DNA of 64,000 nt, taken from the NCBI RefSeq assembly GCF_023111095.1, contig NZ_JALGYW010000005.1, positions 124,001 through 188,000 of the forward strand, written 5' to 3'. Shown here piece after piece: positions 8,304 through 18,436 of the stretch. The notes beneath the pieces were generated by a model, which ran no database searches, was not told the DNA's origin, and saw only the letters and a program-made list of their open reading frames with translations. Origin of the DNA: Maribellus sp. YY47. Lineage in GTDB: Bacteria; Bacteroidota; Bacteroidia; Bacteroidales; Prolixibacteraceae. The translations under genes were made by a program, and so were the position numbers. Numbering within the stretch: the stretch's first letter is position 1; each line of letters starts with the position of its first letter.

Positions 8304-9950
8304 ATGATAATGAAGAATCAGAATCTGGCACAGCTTTATAACGAAGCTTTTTCAAAAAACTGGGATAATCCGGTTTTTTCTGACTATGGTGGAGCAACCT
8401 ATACCTTTAAAGAAGTTGGAAAGATTATTAAATCGTTGCACTTGTTTTATCAGCTTGCCGGATTACAGCCCGGAGACAAAATAGCCTTGCTGGGGCGTAA
8501 TTCTTCCAATTGGGGAGCGGTATTCCTGTCGGCGCTTTCTGCCGGAATGGTAATTGTTCCGATACTTCCTGACTTTAATGAAAACGACACCAATCATATT
8601 ATTAATCATTCGGAGTCGAAACTGATTTTTAGTTCACGGCTACAACTCGATAAAATAGATCTCTCGTATTGCTCTCTTTTAAAGGGAGTGGTGGTACTGG
8701 ATGATTTTAGTATGCATTCGGCCAACGATGAGAACCTTTCCTACAAATTGGCTGATGGATTTCAGTATTACAAAGAAAACGAACTGAACAAGTCGTCGTT
8801 TAGTTTTTCGGAATGGGAAAACGATGAGGTATGTATGATTTCCTATACTTCCGGAACCTCGGGATTTACCAAAGGAGTTATGATTCCGGCACGAAGTCTG
8901 CTTTCGAACCTTATTTATGCCCGCGAGCATATGCCGCTTGAAGCAGGTAACAGGATCGTTTCGTTTTTGCCCATGGCCCATGTTTACGGCTTGTTGTTCG
9001 AATTTCTTTTCCCGGTAACCACCGGATGTCACATTTCATTTTTGAATAAAATGCCAACTCCGGCTATTATTACAAAAGCATTTGGCGAAATTCAGCCTCA
9101 CCTGATTCTTTCTGTGCCTTTAATTATTGAAAAAATATACCGCAAAAAGATTCAACCGGTATTGGAAAAACCTGTAATGAAGATTCTTTTGAAACTTCCG
9201 GGAATATCATCGCTGATTTTGAAAAAGGTAAGAAAAACTCTGGTGGAAACATTTGGAGGGCATTTTTTCGAGATTGTTATTGGAGGAGCACCTTTAAATG
9301 CAGAGGTGGAGAGATTCTTTAAAAAGATCAAGTTTCCGGTAACCATCGGCTACGGTATGACCGAATGCGGACCCTTAATCAGCTATAAAGCCTGGAACAA
9401 AACAATGCCAGGCTCGGCAGGGGCATTGGTAGATCGTATGGAGGTGCGAATCGATTCGGAAGATCCGTATAACGTTGTTGGCGAGATTCAGGTAAAAGGC
9501 GACAATGTGATGCTGGGATACTTCAAAAACGAAGAGGAAACAAAAGCATCGTTTACCGATGATGGCTGGTTACGAACCGGTGATCTTGGTATAATCGATA
9601 AAAACAACTTCATTTTTATCCGTGGCCGGTCAAAGAACATGATTCTGGGACCTTCGGGGCAGAATATTTACCCGGAAGAGATTGAGGCAAAATTGAGCAG
9701 TCAGAGTTATGTTGCCGAATGTGTGGTAGTCGACCGGAAAGGTAAATTGGTGGCCCTGGTTTACCCTGATTTTGAAGCAATGAACGCTGATCAGGTTACT
9801 AAGGATGATCTTCCGCGAATTATGGAGGAAAACCGGAAAAAGACCAACCTGGAACTGCCGAAGTATGAACAAATCAGTGCGGTTGAACTGGTGAATGAGG
9901 AGTTTGAGAAAACACCTAAAAAGAATATTAAGCGATTCAAATACGTATAA
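8304..9950 (+). CDS. AMP-binding acyl-CoA ligase (long-chain fatty acid type)
   Basis: This 548-residue member of the ANL superfamily would activate a fatty or other carboxylic acid to acyl-AMP and then the CoA thioester. The AMP-binding P-loop-like motif YTSGTSGFTKG lies near residues 180-190. The adenine-site motif GYGMTECGP lies near 349-357, and the hinge region LRTGDLGIIDKNNFIFIRGR precedes the C-terminal lid domain, which ends KTPKKNIKRFKY. The FadD/LCFA-ligase subgroup is the closest fit, but the acid specificity is not readable. A second ATG at 8310 with AGGA five bases before it is an equally good start. The gene stands alone and ends in its own terminator. Confidence 0.9.
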   Translation: MIMKNQNLAQLYNEAFSKNWDNPVFSDYGGATYTFKEVGKIIKSLHLFYQLAGLQPGDKIALLGRNSSNWGAVFLSALSAGMVIVPILPDFNENDTNHIINHSESKLIFSSRLQLDKIDLSYCSLLKGVVVLDDFSMHSANDENLSYKLADGFQYYKENELNKSSFSFSEWENDEVCMISYTSGTSGFTKGVMIPARSLLSNLIYAREHMPLEAGNRIVSFLPMAHVYGLLFEFLFPVTTGCHISFLNKMPTPAIITKAFGEIQPHLILSVPLIIEKIYRKKIQPVLEKPVMKILLKLPGISSLILKKVRKTLVETFGGHFFEIVIGGAPLNAEVERFFKKIKFPVTIGYGMTECGPLISYKAWNKTMPGSAGALVDRMEVRIDSEDPYNVVGEIQVKGDNVMLGYFKNEEETKASFTDDGWLRTGDLGIIDKNNFIFIRGRSKNMILGPSGQNIYPEEIEAKLSSQSYVAECVVVDRKGKLVALVYPDFEAMNADQVTKDDLPRIMEENRKKTNLELPKYEQISAVELVNEEFEKTPKKNIKRFKYV

Positions 9951-9979
9951 AAAAAGGGAGAGTAAAACTCTCTTTTTTT
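9951..9979 (+). terminator. Intrinsic terminator after acyl-CoA ligase
   Basis: A 10-bp stem (arms 9954-9963 and 9967-9976) with an AAA loop runs into a T tract ending at 9979. It begins directly after the stop codon. Confidence 0.85.
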
Positions 9980-10084
9980 GTTTATAGCCGGAAAAATGAA
10001 GGATGAGATAGTGAAATCAAAAAAACTTGTCTTTTTGTAGTTCTTATTTACTATTTTTATTTCCGAACCAACTAAATCCTGAAA

Positions 10085-11209
10085 ATGGGAAATAAAACTA
10101 CTGCATCCTTCCAATCAGAGCGATTATTATCACTTGATTTATTTCGCGGATTAACCATGTTTCTGCTGGTTGCCGAAGGTACTGAGTTGTGGTCGGTTTT
10201 GGTGCATGAACCTATAGCCGGGACTTTCTTAGAGCCTTTCTTTCAGCAATTTCATCACCACCAGTGGAACGGTTTGCGTTTCTGGGACCTGATTCAACCT
10301 TTTTTTATGTTTATAGTTGGGGTGGCCATGCCATTTTCGTATGACAAGCGAATAACACAAGGGGCTTCAAAAAATCAAATCACCAAACACATCGTTCAGC
10401 GCTCGGTGGTTTTACTGGCCTTGGGAGTGGGTTTGCATTGCGTGTATAGCCGGAAACTGGTTTGGGAGTTGTGGAATGTACTTTCACAGCTTTCAGTAAC
10501 GATTCTTATCGCCTACTTTTTGATGCGCTATAAATGGACAACACAAATCGCTGTATCCATAGGCTTACTGGTGTTAACAGAGGTTCTTTACCGCACTTTC
10601 CCGCTGGAGGGCTATAACCAGCCTTTTGTAAAAGATCACAATTTTGGGAGCTGGGTGGACATGCTGTTAATGGGAAAATTGAATAACGGTGGTGGCTGGG
10701 TTACCATCAACTGTATTCCTACAGCGGCACATACCATTTGGGGTGTGGTTGCAGGGCAGCTATTAAAATCAAAGAAAACAGGAAACGACAAAATAAAACT
10801 GCTTGCCATAATTGGAGGGGTGTTTTTAGTATCGGGGTATCTTCTCGACTGGACCTCGGTAACTCCTATTATTAAACGAATCAGTACCTCGTCGTTTGTG
10901 TTGGCTTCAGGTGGCTGGGCTTTGCTGCTGCTTACCTTTAGCTATTGGCTGATCGATATCAAAAAGTATAGTAACTGGATCTTCCCGTTTGTGGTTGTCG
11001 GAATAAATCCGATCTTTATTTATTTGTTTTTCAATACTGTTGGGCACCAATGGTTCAACGGCTTTGTTGGCATTTTTACGCACGGAGTATTAAACTGGTT
11101 CAGCGCTTCGGAGTTTGTTATGGAGCTTTTTACTTCTTTGGCAATACTTGCATTGGAGTGGGGGCTTTGCTACTATTTGTATAAAAAGAAAATATTTTTC
11201 AGAATATAA
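10085..11209 (+). CDS. DUF5009/NagX-like acyltransferase-type membrane protein
   Basis: This 374-residue polytopic inner-membrane protein has about ten membrane segments. The start ([16 protein letters not shown]) and the following [19 protein letters not shown] are characteristic of the DUF5009 / COG4299 group, related to heparan-alpha-glucosaminide N-acetyltransferase and often named NagX in sugar-utilization loci. A role in transmembrane acetylation or handling of amino sugars is inferred from those relatives; no catalytic residue can be confirmed here. It lies 64 bases upstream of a Tat-exported sugar-isomerase-like gene on the same strand and probably shares its transcript. Confidence 0.8.
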   Translation: MGNKTTASFQSERLLSLDLFRGLTMFLLVAEGTELWSVLVHEPIAGTFLEPFFQQFHHHQWNGLRFWDLIQPFFMFIVGVAMPFSYDKRITQGASKNQITKHIVQRSVVLLALGVGLHCVYSRKLVWELWNVLSQLSVTILIAYFLMRYKWTTQIAVSIGLLVLTEVLYRTFPLEGYNQPFVKDHNFGSWVDMLLMGKLNNGGGWVTINCIPTAAHTIWGVVAGQLLKSKKTGNDKIKLLAIIGGVFLVSGYLLDWTSVTPIIKRISTSSFVLASGGWALLLLTFSYWLIDIKKYSNWIFPFVVVGINPIFIYLFFNTVGHQWFNGFVGIFTHGVLNWFSASEFVMELFTSLAILALEWGLCYYLYKKKIFFRI

Positions 11210-11273
11210 AAGGCTTTCACGTTTGAAAAGTAAAGCTCGTTCACCAATAGTTTTTAATAAAAAATGGATAATT

Positions 11274-12185
11274 ATGCAGACAAATAGAAGAAATTTTATC
11301 CGTACTTCCGCTGCATTTGTTGCGGGAACGGTGGTTGCTACACCTGCTATGGCGGGTAGGTTTGGTGCAAACTCGCGTTACAAGTTGTCGTTGGCAGAAT
11401 GGTCGTTTCACAGGGCTTTGTTTGCCAACGAAATGACAAATCTCGATTTTCCGAGAGTTACCAGGGAACTGGAACTGGAAGGTGTGGAGTATGTAAATCA
11501 GTTTTTCAAAGACAAGGCAAAAGACGAGAAATATCTGGCAGAATTGAAGAAGATCGCCAAAAATGAAGGCGTTGCCAACGTATTGATTATGTGCGACGGT
11601 GAAGGAATGGTTGGGCATCCCGACAAAGCCGAACGTGAAAAAACAGTTGAAAATCACAAGAAATGGATTGATGCTGCAGCGTTTCTCGGTTGCCATTCCA
11701 TCCGGGTGAATGCCGGTAGCCAGGGAACCTACGAAGAGCAGCAAAAGCTGGCGGCGGACGGATTACGAATGTTGTGCGAATATGGAGATACTCAAAAAAT
11801 AGATGTGATTGTTGAAAATCACGGAGGATTGTCAAGTAACGGAGAGTGGTTATCGGGCGTGATGAAAATGGTGGATCACAAAAGAGTGGGAACTTTGCCC
11901 GACTTTGGGAATTTTACTATCAATCGTGAAACCGGAGAATCCTACGACCGCTACAAAGGTATGGAGCTTTTAATGCCTTATGCAAAGGGAGTTAGTGCGA
12001 AGTCACATGTTTTTGACAAGGATGGAAACGAGGCCGAAATGGATTTTTATCGCCTGATGAAAATTGTGGATGATTCAGGTTACAAAGGCTTTATCGACAT
12101 CGAATATGAAGGATCAGAATTATCTGAAAAAGAAGGCGTGATAGCCACTAAAAAATTGCTGGAGAAAGTTTTTGCCACGCTGTAA
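11274..12185 (+). CDS. Tat-exported TIM-barrel sugar isomerase/epimerase-like protein
   Basis: The product has 303 residues. The open frame extends further upstream, but the ATG at 11274 is chosen because it places a twin-arginine signal (NRRNFIR, hydrophobic stretch, ATPAMA) at the N-terminus. The mature part is a xylose-isomerase-like / AP endonuclease 2 TIM barrel with typical segments: [27 protein letters not shown] and [11 protein letters not shown], which supply the metal-ligand Glu, Asp and His residues of the family. Export through Tat suggests it folds with a metal before crossing the membrane and acts on sugars in the periplasm. In Bacteroidota some such proteins are keto-sugar lyases or epimerases; the substrate here is unknown. 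Confidence 0.82.
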   Translation: MQTNRRNFIRTSAAFVAGTVVATPAMAGRFGANSRYKLSLAEWSFHRALFANEMTNLDFPRVTRELELEGVEYVNQFFKDKAKDEKYLAELKKIAKNEGVANVLIMCDGEGMVGHPDKAEREKTVENHKKWIDAAAFLGCHSIRVNAGSQGTYEEQQKLAADGLRMLCEYGDTQKIDVIVENHGGLSSNGEWLSGVMKMVDHKRVGTLPDFGNFTINRETGESYDRYKGMELLMPYAKGVSAKSHVFDKDGNEAEMDFYRLMKIVDDSGYKGFIDIEYEGSELSEKEGVIATKKLLEKVFATL

Positions 12186-12265
12186 TGCGATGAATCTTCA
12201 CATTATAAAGCTGCCTGAGAAAAAGGCCGGTTAAAATGTGTTAAAATAGAATCAGCCCGTAACAA

Positions 12266-12291
12266 ACGAACAAATTCGTTCGTAAGCTTAC
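12266..12291. repeat. Two adjoining inverted repeats downstream of the TIM-barrel gene
   Basis: ACGAAC and GTTCGT form a 6-bp inverted repeat around AAATTC (12266-12283). It is immediately overlapped by the perfect palindrome GTAAGCTTAC (12282-12291). The function is unknown; it lies between convergent genes, 81 bases past a stop codon. Confidence 0.45.
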
Positions 12292-12383
12292 CTACAGCTT
12301 TGCAGTAGCAATACTAACTTAAGTGGTTGATTGAAAACATTTAAGACAAAGTTTGAGAGGTCATTAGTTGTTTGTCTTTCAGT

Positions 12384-12411
12384 AAAAGCGGTGCAAAATG
12401 CACCGCTTTTT
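12384..12411. terminator. Bidirectional intrinsic terminator between convergent genes
   Basis: A 12-bp perfect stem (AAAAGCGGTGCA with TGCACCGCTTTT, loop AAA) has A and T tracts on both sides, so it can stop transcription from the TIM-barrel gene (rightward) and from the glycan operon ending with GH29 (leftward). Confidence 0.88.
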
Positions 12412-12419
12412 ATTTGTTA

Positions 12420-13469
12420 CTATTTGTTCAGCATCTTTCCAACTTCCAAAAGTATTTTCACCGACTCTTCCGGGACGTTTCCATTTCCGTCAGGACCGAT
12501 ATTTAGCAAAAGATTACCTCCTTTTGAGTTGATGTCTTTCAGTTTATTGTATACCGTTTCTGCATTTTTCCAGTCGGTGTCGTTGGCCTTGAAGCCCCAA
12601 GAATGGTTTAGGGTATAGCAAGCTTCCCATTCATGTTCGAGCGCTTCCCCGGGATGTTCCTGTTCGGGCGTCCCGAAATCTTTTTTGAAGATGCTGCGTT
12701 TGGCAACACGGTTGTTGATCAGTATCTCGGGTTTCAATTCGCGGATGTACTGGTAAAGGTCTTCTCCCGATGCCATGTCCCACCAGTAAACCCAGTCGCC
12801 GTCAAACCACAATATGTCAGTGTCGTAATTATCAATTAGTTCTTTCACCTGGTTTTTCATATAAGTGATGTATTCCGCCTTTCTACCCGACTTCATCCTG
12901 ATGTTTCCCCAGCGTGAACCATCTTTTTCGTCGATGTTGCGTTCTTGTGAAGGATGATGCCAGTCGATAATGCTGTAATAGGTCCCGAATTTCAGGCCGT
13001 ATTTTTTGCATGCGGCGCTTAATTCAGCCAGAATATCGCGTCCGGCAAAACGAGTGCTTGCTACATCGAAGGTGGTGTATTGGCTGTCCCAAAGGCAAAA
13101 TCCTTCGTGGTGTTTTGTGGTGATCACAATGTATTTCATACCCGCTTTCATGGCGGTTTCTGCAATAAAATCAGCATCAAAATCTTTGGGGTTGAACGTG
13201 GAAATCAGTACGGCATATTCCTGTGCGGGAATATCCGCTTTCGATTGGATCCATTCGGCATAACCTTCAACCGCTTTTCCGTCCCAAACACCGCCTAACT
13301 GGCTGTAGAGCCCAAAATGGATGAACATGCCGTATTGGGCATCTTTAAACCATTTCATTCTTGACTGGTAATCGGCTGCAGATTCATTTAAATAATTGGT
13401 TTGTGCCATCACAGTCAGCTGACTGAGGAGTACGAAAATGATGAATGAAAAAAAACTCTTTTTAATCAT
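12420..13469 (-). CDS. GH29 alpha-L-fucosidase
   Basis: The 349-residue precursor has a Sec signal peptide (IKKSFFSFIIFVLLSQ, cut near VMAQ). The GH29 catalytic barrel shows YGMFIHFGLYS, the active-site motif TKHHEGFCLWDS (H120, H121) and the nucleophile D223 in ILWFDGDW. It ends with the family's SKGGNLLLNIGPDGNG segment. The enzyme removes alpha-linked L-fucose with retention, most likely in the periplasm. It is short because it lacks the C-terminal beta-sandwich often present. It is the last gene of the leftward mannose operon, 69 bases behind a GH92 gene. Core or antenna fucose of N-glycans is a plausible substrate by context. Confidence 0.93.
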   Translation of the reverse strand: MIKKSFFSFIIFVLLSQLTVMAQTNYLNESAADYQSRMKWFKDAQYGMFIHFGLYSQLGGVWDGKAVEGYAEWIQSKADIPAQEYAVLISTFNPKDFDADFIAETAMKAGMKYIVITTKHHEGFCLWDSQYTTFDVASTRFAGRDILAELSAACKKYGLKFGTYYSIIDWHHPSQERNIDEKDGSRWGNIRMKSGRKAEYITYMKNQVKELIDNYDTDILWFDGDWVYWWDMASGEDLYQYIRELKPEILINNRVAKRSIFKKDFGTPEQEHPGEALEHEWEACYTLNHSWGFKANDTDWKNAETVYNKLKDINSKGGNLLLNIGPDGNGNVPEESVKILLEVGKMLNK

Positions 13470-13538
13470 TTGTTTTTGTTTATTGGTTTATACTATTGGT
13501 ACAGGTTGTATTTCAGCCCACAAGCTACAAAAATTGAA

Positions 13539-16500
13539 TTATATTCCCCAATTCTTATTGGGTTTTGGTCCCATTTTCAATTCCAGTTTTCCACCCTTTA
13601 AAAGTTCACTGGCCGGAAATTTGAAATCGTTCAGCGGTTTTCCATCCAGCTTAGCAGACTGCACGTATTTATTCAAACGCGAGGAGTTGAGGGCTTCAAT
13701 AATAAAGGTTTGACCTCTTCCAAATTGTTTGCCCAGGTTAATTTCCACTTTTTTGAAAAGTGGGCTGCCAATTTCATAAATGGGTTCTGCACGGCAACCT
13801 CCGTCGGTTTGAAACAAACCTAACGATGCCATCATAAACCAGGCGCTCATTTGCCCCTGGTCTTCGTCACCCAAATATGCATTGGCAACACCATAGCCAT
13901 AATAACGGTCAATAATCGAACGACTCCACTTTTGCGTTAGCCAGGGAGCTCCCACCCAGTTAAACAGAAATGCGAAATGCATGGATTGCTGATTGCCTTG
14001 CATTACCGGATAATTCCAGTACTGGTCGTTCAGTCCGTTAAAGCGGGTTTTGTAACTTTCGGTAAAGCTCCAGTCCAAACGCTCAATAAAACGGTCTTTG
14101 CCAATGGCCTCGGCCAGTGCAGGCACATCCTGCGGTACAAAATAGGTCAGTTGCCAGGCATTTCCCTCCACATAATGATGGTTGGCTCCCGATTGATAAG
14201 GGTCAAAGTCTGCAAGCCATTGCCCTCTTGAATCTTTCATGCGGGCATAACCGGTTTCGGAATCAATAATGTTCTTCCAGTAATAACCTCTTTTCATGAA
14301 GGTTTGGTAATCTTTTTCTTTGCCCAATGCTTTGGCCAATTGGGCAACGGTCCAGTCGTCAAAAGAATATTCCAGCGAGTTGGAAAAACGCCCCAGGTCG
14401 TATGGTACGTATTTATATTTCAGGTAAGCTTGCAAATCGCGGTTTCCGGCAAAACCACCGCCAACAATACGTCCGGGAGTAGTCTGCATTTTTTTCACGG
14501 CCTCGAATGCCTTTTCTGCATCGTAATCGCGTATTCCCATCTGGTAGGTGCTCACAATTAACGAAATTTCGTGCTCCGCCACCATCACAGGTACATATTC
14601 CATTCCGGCGGGGCCTTTGGCCAGCCAGCCGTTTGCATCGTACATGGCCAGCTGCGATTTTACCCAGCGGTTACTCCATTCCGGTGTTACCAGATTCCAG
14701 AATTGGTTCAGGTTCCAGAAGGTGTTCCAAAAAGCATCACAACCCAAAGCAGGTGAAGTTGCATCTTTCAACTGTCTAATTTGCTCATCGGCATCGCGCC
14801 ATTCGCCATTAACATCGCTAAAAATATTGCGGCTGCACAACGAACGGTAAAGGTTATTGTAGAAACGCATTTTTTCGCGCCTGTCGTTTGACGTAATTTT
14901 AACGCGTTTCATCAAATCATTCCACGTGTCAACATGATTTTTCCGAACTGCATCGAAGTTCCACCCAAAAGGTTTTGAAATTTCTGTTTCCAGGTTTTCA
15001 CGTGCATTTTCAATGCTTACATACGAAATACCTGTGCGCAGTTGCACCACATTGTTTTGTTGTGTGTCGAATTCAACAATGGCGCCAACATCTTTGGCGT
15101 TTTCAATCGTAAATTCATCGGTTTCCTGAATTCCTTTTTCTGTCCAGACCTTAAAGCCGGTAATAGGTTGGTCAAATTCAGCCACAAAATGTACAATGTA
15201 TTCCTGCGATACGCCTCCGCTCCAGGTGTTTGGAGAAAGCTGATGGCTGTATCCTTCTATTGTTTTGTCGCCGATTCTTTTAATGTAGGCTTTTATCGAA
15301 TTGTAGCTGTATTCGGCCGGAATAACCAAATCGAGCAGTACACGCGAGCTATCGCGGTCTTTGGGAAAAGTATAGCGTTGAAAGCCACAGCGGGTTGTCG
15401 ATGTGAGCTCGGCTGTAATTCCATAGTCGCTTAATTCAACCTTGTAGTAGCCCAAAGGAGCTTCTTCGGTGGATTTATCAATGCGCGAACGGTAGCCGCT
15501 GTCAGCATCTTTCTCGTCGCCAACCTGAGTTTGCAGCGGTCCGTTTGTTGGCATAGTTCCCAATCCCGCAACCGTCCATTCGTGAATGTGCGAAAAGCAA
15601 CCGATCGACTCAAAAGTTGGTTCGTAACCCGCCTGCCAGCCTGGATTTTGATTATCAGGACTTAGTTTTACCATACTAAATGGCATCCACGGTCCGGGGG
15701 CAATCATCCAGCGCGAATGGGCAGTACCGATTTTCGTATCGACATACCCGGCTGGGGTAATTGGCTTTTGAGGCTGACGAACTACTTTCCCGGATTGCAG
15801 CTTTTTATCGCCAACAAAAATCTCGTACTCACTTTCTTTTTCCGACCCCACTGCGGGCATTGGAGCCTCGAAGGTATATCGATTGCTTTCTACAGTATCC
15901 GAGAATATCTTTTCACCATCCAGTTTCACCATCAGTTCCGGCTTCCCGGAAAGGTGTTCAACATCAACCAACAAAGGTTGTGCGTCACCGTTTTCTGTTC
16001 CAATTTCGTAATCTGCTGCTTTTACGCTACGCAGATAAACTTCTTTGTTTTCAGCTAAATGAACATTTACAGGGCCTTCCAGTTTCACCTGGTCGAATTT
16101 TAACCACGAACCTTCCAATGTTGTCAGGTTAATTTCGTTTCCACCGGCAAGCATCCAATCATTTTCAATCGGAATTTCAATTAAATATTCCGAAGAGTCA
16201 GCAGGAACCTCATCGATTTTGCTGTTAGTGCTGATGACCGGAATACGGTATTTCCAGGATTTCCCGTTCACCGTTACTTTGAAAAGGGGCAAGTCCTTTG
16301 GGTTACAATCCAGGATGTCAATGGTAAGTTTCCAGGTTCCCTTTTCAGGCAATTTATCTATTCCAAACAGGATGTTCAACGTGCTGGAACGCCAACCCGA
16401 AGTTCCCCATGTTCCGCCCCAGGTATCGCTGGTGCCGGGTAAAATGTAGGGCCAGTCGGTTTTAGCATCAGAAGTTCCGGTGAGGAAAAATTTGTCTTCC

Positions 16501-16661
16501 CAACCAAAATCCTTTTCAATAAAACGCGAAAACTCGCCGGGAGCCAGGGCAAATTCAGCTCCGCTGTTGTTGTTTTCACCTATTTGCCAGACGGTTTTGG
16601 TGCGGGTTGTGCAGGCCTGCAGCAACACCAAAATGGTTACAACGAGAATATTGCGTGTCAT
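13539..16661 (-). CDS. GH92 alpha-mannosidase lipoprotein with extra N-terminal domain
   Basis: This is a 1040-residue lipoprotein (lipobox LLQAC, Cys17). An additional beta-rich region fills about residues 20-305; its start ([16 protein letters not shown]) resembles the carbohydrate-binding jelly-roll domain of polysaccharide lyase family 4. The GH92 domain follows, with [12 protein letters not shown], the probable general acid E832 in [11 protein letters not shown], and the catalytic D932/D934 in [13 protein letters not shown]92 enzymes are calcium-dependent inverting exo-alpha-mannosidases. The aglycone-side segment reads [11 protein letters not shown] rather than the GNEPxHH seen at 46168, so its linkage preference probably differs. 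The start overlaps the ManA stop as ATGA, indicating translational coupling. Confidence 0.93.
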   Translation of the reverse strand: MTRNILVVTILVLLQACTTRTKTVWQIGENNNSGAEFALAPGEFSRFIEKDFGWEDKFFLTGTSDAKTDWPYILPGTSDTWGGTWGTSGWRSSTLNILFGIDKLPEKGTWKLTIDILDCNPKDLPLFKVTVNGKSWKYRIPVISTNSKIDEVPADSSEYLIEIPIENDWMLAGGNEINLTTLEGSWLKFDQVKLEGPVNVHLAENKEVYLRSVKAADYEIGTENGDAQPLLVDVEHLSGKPELMVKLDGEKIFSDTVESNRYTFEAPMPAVGSEKESEYEIFVGDKKLQSGKVVRQPQKPITPAGYVDTKIGTAHSRWMIAPGPWMPFSMVKLSPDNQNPGWQAGYEPTFESIGCFSHIHEWTVAGLGTMPTNGPLQTQVGDEKDADSGYRSRIDKSTEEAPLGYYKVELSDYGITAELTSTTRCGFQRYTFPKDRDSSRVLLDLVIPAEYSYNSIKAYIKRIGDKTIEGYSHQLSPNTWSGGVSQEYIVHFVAEFDQPITGFKVWTEKGIQETDEFTIENAKDVGAIVEFDTQQNNVVQLRTGISYVSIENARENLETEISKPFGWNFDAVRKNHVDTWNDLMKRVKITSNDRREKMRFYNNLYRSLCSRNIFSDVNGEWRDADEQIRQLKDATSPALGCDAFWNTFWNLNQFWNLVTPEWSNRWVKSQLAMYDANGWLAKGPAGMEYVPVMVAEHEISLIVSTYQMGIRDYDAEKAFEAVKKMQTTPGRIVGGGFAGNRDLQAYLKYKYVPYDLGRFSNSLEYSFDDWTVAQLAKALGKEKDYQTFMKRGYYWKNIIDSETGYARMKDSRGQWLADFDPYQSGANHHYVEGNAWQLTYFVPQDVPALAEAIGKDRFIERLDWSFTESYKTRFNGLNDQYWNYPVMQGNQQSMHFAFLFNWVGAPWLTQKWSRSIIDRYYGYGVANAYLGDEDQGQMSAWFMMASLGLFQTDGGCRAEPIYEIGSPLFKKVEINLGKQFGRGQTFIIEALNSSRLNKYVQSAKLDGKPLNDFKFPASELLKGGKLELKMGPKPNKNWGI

Positions 16662-18424
16662 TTTACAAATGCTTTTATAATCATTGCTTCAATGCCCGAT
16701 TCATTAATGATTTTATAGGAACCCGCTGCCGAAGGAATTACAAAGGTTTCAGCGTAGTTGAAACGGTGTTTTCCTCCATTCTTGGTTTCTATCAGTATGC
16801 TGGTTCCTTCAACCAGACTAAGTACATGGCATTTGTTCTCCGTATTTATTTCGACCTCTGTTTGCAGGTGAATGCGGTGAACATCGTACAACTGCTTTTT
16901 GTGGGTAGGCAAATGAAAAAGCTGCCATCCTTCTCCTTCTTTTATCAAACTCGGTTTTGAAATGAGCTTCTCTGTTACGTAGTCTCCTTTTCGGCCAAAA
17001 CAGAGATTGTCCATTCCTCGTTGAATGTTGAGTGGCCTTGGTTTTCCGTCGAGATCGGGGCGTAGCCAGTCGTACATTTTAAAGGTGAAAATATACGGCG
17101 TTGAACTGATCTCAAGTACCAGGTTATTTTTTCCGGAACCGTGAATAGTCCCCGGCGGAATAAGAAAGAGATCGTGTTTTTTCGCCGGAAGTTTTTGTAC
17201 AAACCGGCTGATCTCAATCGCCTCGTTCTCGGTGTAGCTTTTCACCAAAGCCCGTTCAAATTTTCCGGGTTGAATATCATCCTGAAAGCCGAGGTAAACC
17301 ACAGCATCTTCTTTGGCATCGAGAATATAATAGGTTTCTTCCTGTGTGAAATCTTCATTGAAAAACTGTTTGGTATAACTTTCTGTCGGGTGACACTGAA
17401 TCGAAAGGTTTCCTCCGTCGAAAGTGTCCAGAAAATCGAAACGGATGGGGAATGCGGTTTTAAACCTGGGAAAAGCATCGCCCAGAACATTTTCGGCTTC
17501 CTGAAACATGAGCATGTCGAAAGAAACTTCTGCCATTAAGCCAGAACTCTCGAAAATCAACCCATTTTCGGGAACGATTAATTCGAACGACCACGCATAA
17601 TTGGGAACATCTTTGTTCAGTCCGTCAATCGTTTGTTTACACCACTGTCCTCCCCATACGCCGGGCTCAAACCACGGGCGCACCCTGAAAATGGTTTTAC
17701 TTATTTCATTCAGCCCTTTACGTAAATCGTTGCCATTTACCCATGTTATGTCGTCTTTGCGCTGTTCGTCAACTAGAATATCTATGTTCGGAAGGAGCTC
17801 TTGTTTGTGTTTGTTCAGCACAACCCAGTCGACAAAATAAAAGCGTTTATACATGAGCTTTATTTCGTCGGGTGAGCTGGTGCCAATGTTCACAATTGAT
17901 TTGGCCCGGGCGCGAAACTGCAGTTCGTTTTTGGGCAAATCGACATACACCAAAGTCCCTTCTATCCCTGTAAGAGCAGCACCAACTCCATAAAAAATAG
18001 TTTTACCAGCGGTATTATTTTTTGAATGTTTTTTAAACTCATCCCTACGAAAAAAGTCAGCCAGCTGTAAGGTGGTTCGTGAACCAAAAATAGGGTCGTC
18101 GCCACCCAGAAAAGGGGCAATCATGGCATCAATTTCAGCCTCCGGTTTTAGATAAGATGATACATCAATCCAATTAACTGTACTATTTTTTTGACTGAAA
18201 TATTGTTCAAGATTTTCTTTTATGTTTTCGAAAAAGACACCCTGATAACCGTCTAAAACAATCGTATCTGATTTGTCAAGTTCGTCTGCAAGGCTATCAA
18301 ATCCCAGGTGAATTTTTCCTTCTCCCAGCGAATGGGTAGGGTATAGACCGTATCGACCAATCGTTTCATCTCCTTTTTGAGCCGGCATTAAAAACTGGCT
18401 CGATTTTCTCCAATCGTTTTGCAT
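16658..18424 (-). CDS. manA: Class I mannose-6-phosphate isomerase with about 240-residue N-terminal extension
   Basis: The C-terminal part (about 245-588) is a type I phosphomannose isomerase cupin: [13 protein letters not shown] start, zinc ligands in QCHP (Q343, H345), E363 in EETYYIL and H428 in [10 protein letters not shown]. It converts mannose-6-phosphate to fructose-6-phosphate in the cytoplasm, completing catabolism of mannose released by the neighbouring mannosidases. The protein has 588 residues against roughly 320-400 for common relatives; residues 1-240 form a separate region ([33 protein letters not shown]) that I do not recognise. There is no signal peptide. It lies 12 bases behind one GH92 gene and overlaps the next by four bases. 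Confidence 0.9.
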   Translation of the reverse strand: MQNDWRKSSQFLMPAQKGDETIGRYGLYPTHSLGEGKIHLGFDSLADELDKSDTIVLDGYQGVFFENIKENLEQYFSQKNSTVNWIDVSSYLKPEAEIDAMIAPFLGGDDPIFGSRTTLQLADFFRRDEFKKHSKNNTAGKTIFYGVGAALTGIEGTLVYVDLPKNELQFRARAKSIVNIGTSSPDEIKLMYKRFYFVDWVVLNKHKQELLPNIDILVDEQRKDDITWVNGNDLRKGLNEISKTIFRVRPWFEPGVWGGQWCKQTIDGLNKDVPNYAWSFELIVPENGLIFESSGLMAEVSFDMLMFQEAENVLGDAFPRFKTAFPIRFDFLDTFDGGNLSIQCHPTESYTKQFFNEDFTQEETYYILDAKEDAVVYLGFQDDIQPGKFERALVKSYTENEAIEISRFVQKLPAKKHDLFLIPPGTIHGSGKNNLVLEISSTPYIFTFKMYDWLRPDLDGKPRPLNIQRGMDNLCFGRKGDYVTEKLISKPSLIKEGEGWQLFHLPTHKKQLYDVHRIHLQTEVEINTENKCHVLSLVEGTSILIETKNGGKHRFNYAETFVIPSAAGSYKIINESGIEAMIIKAFVK

Positions 18425-18436
18425 ATTGTTGTAGTT

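Noticed and set aside
11115-11273. Upstream extension of the Tat-exported TIM-barrel protein
   Set aside because: The extension overlaps the end of the DUF5009 gene in another frame and would bury the twin-arginine signal.
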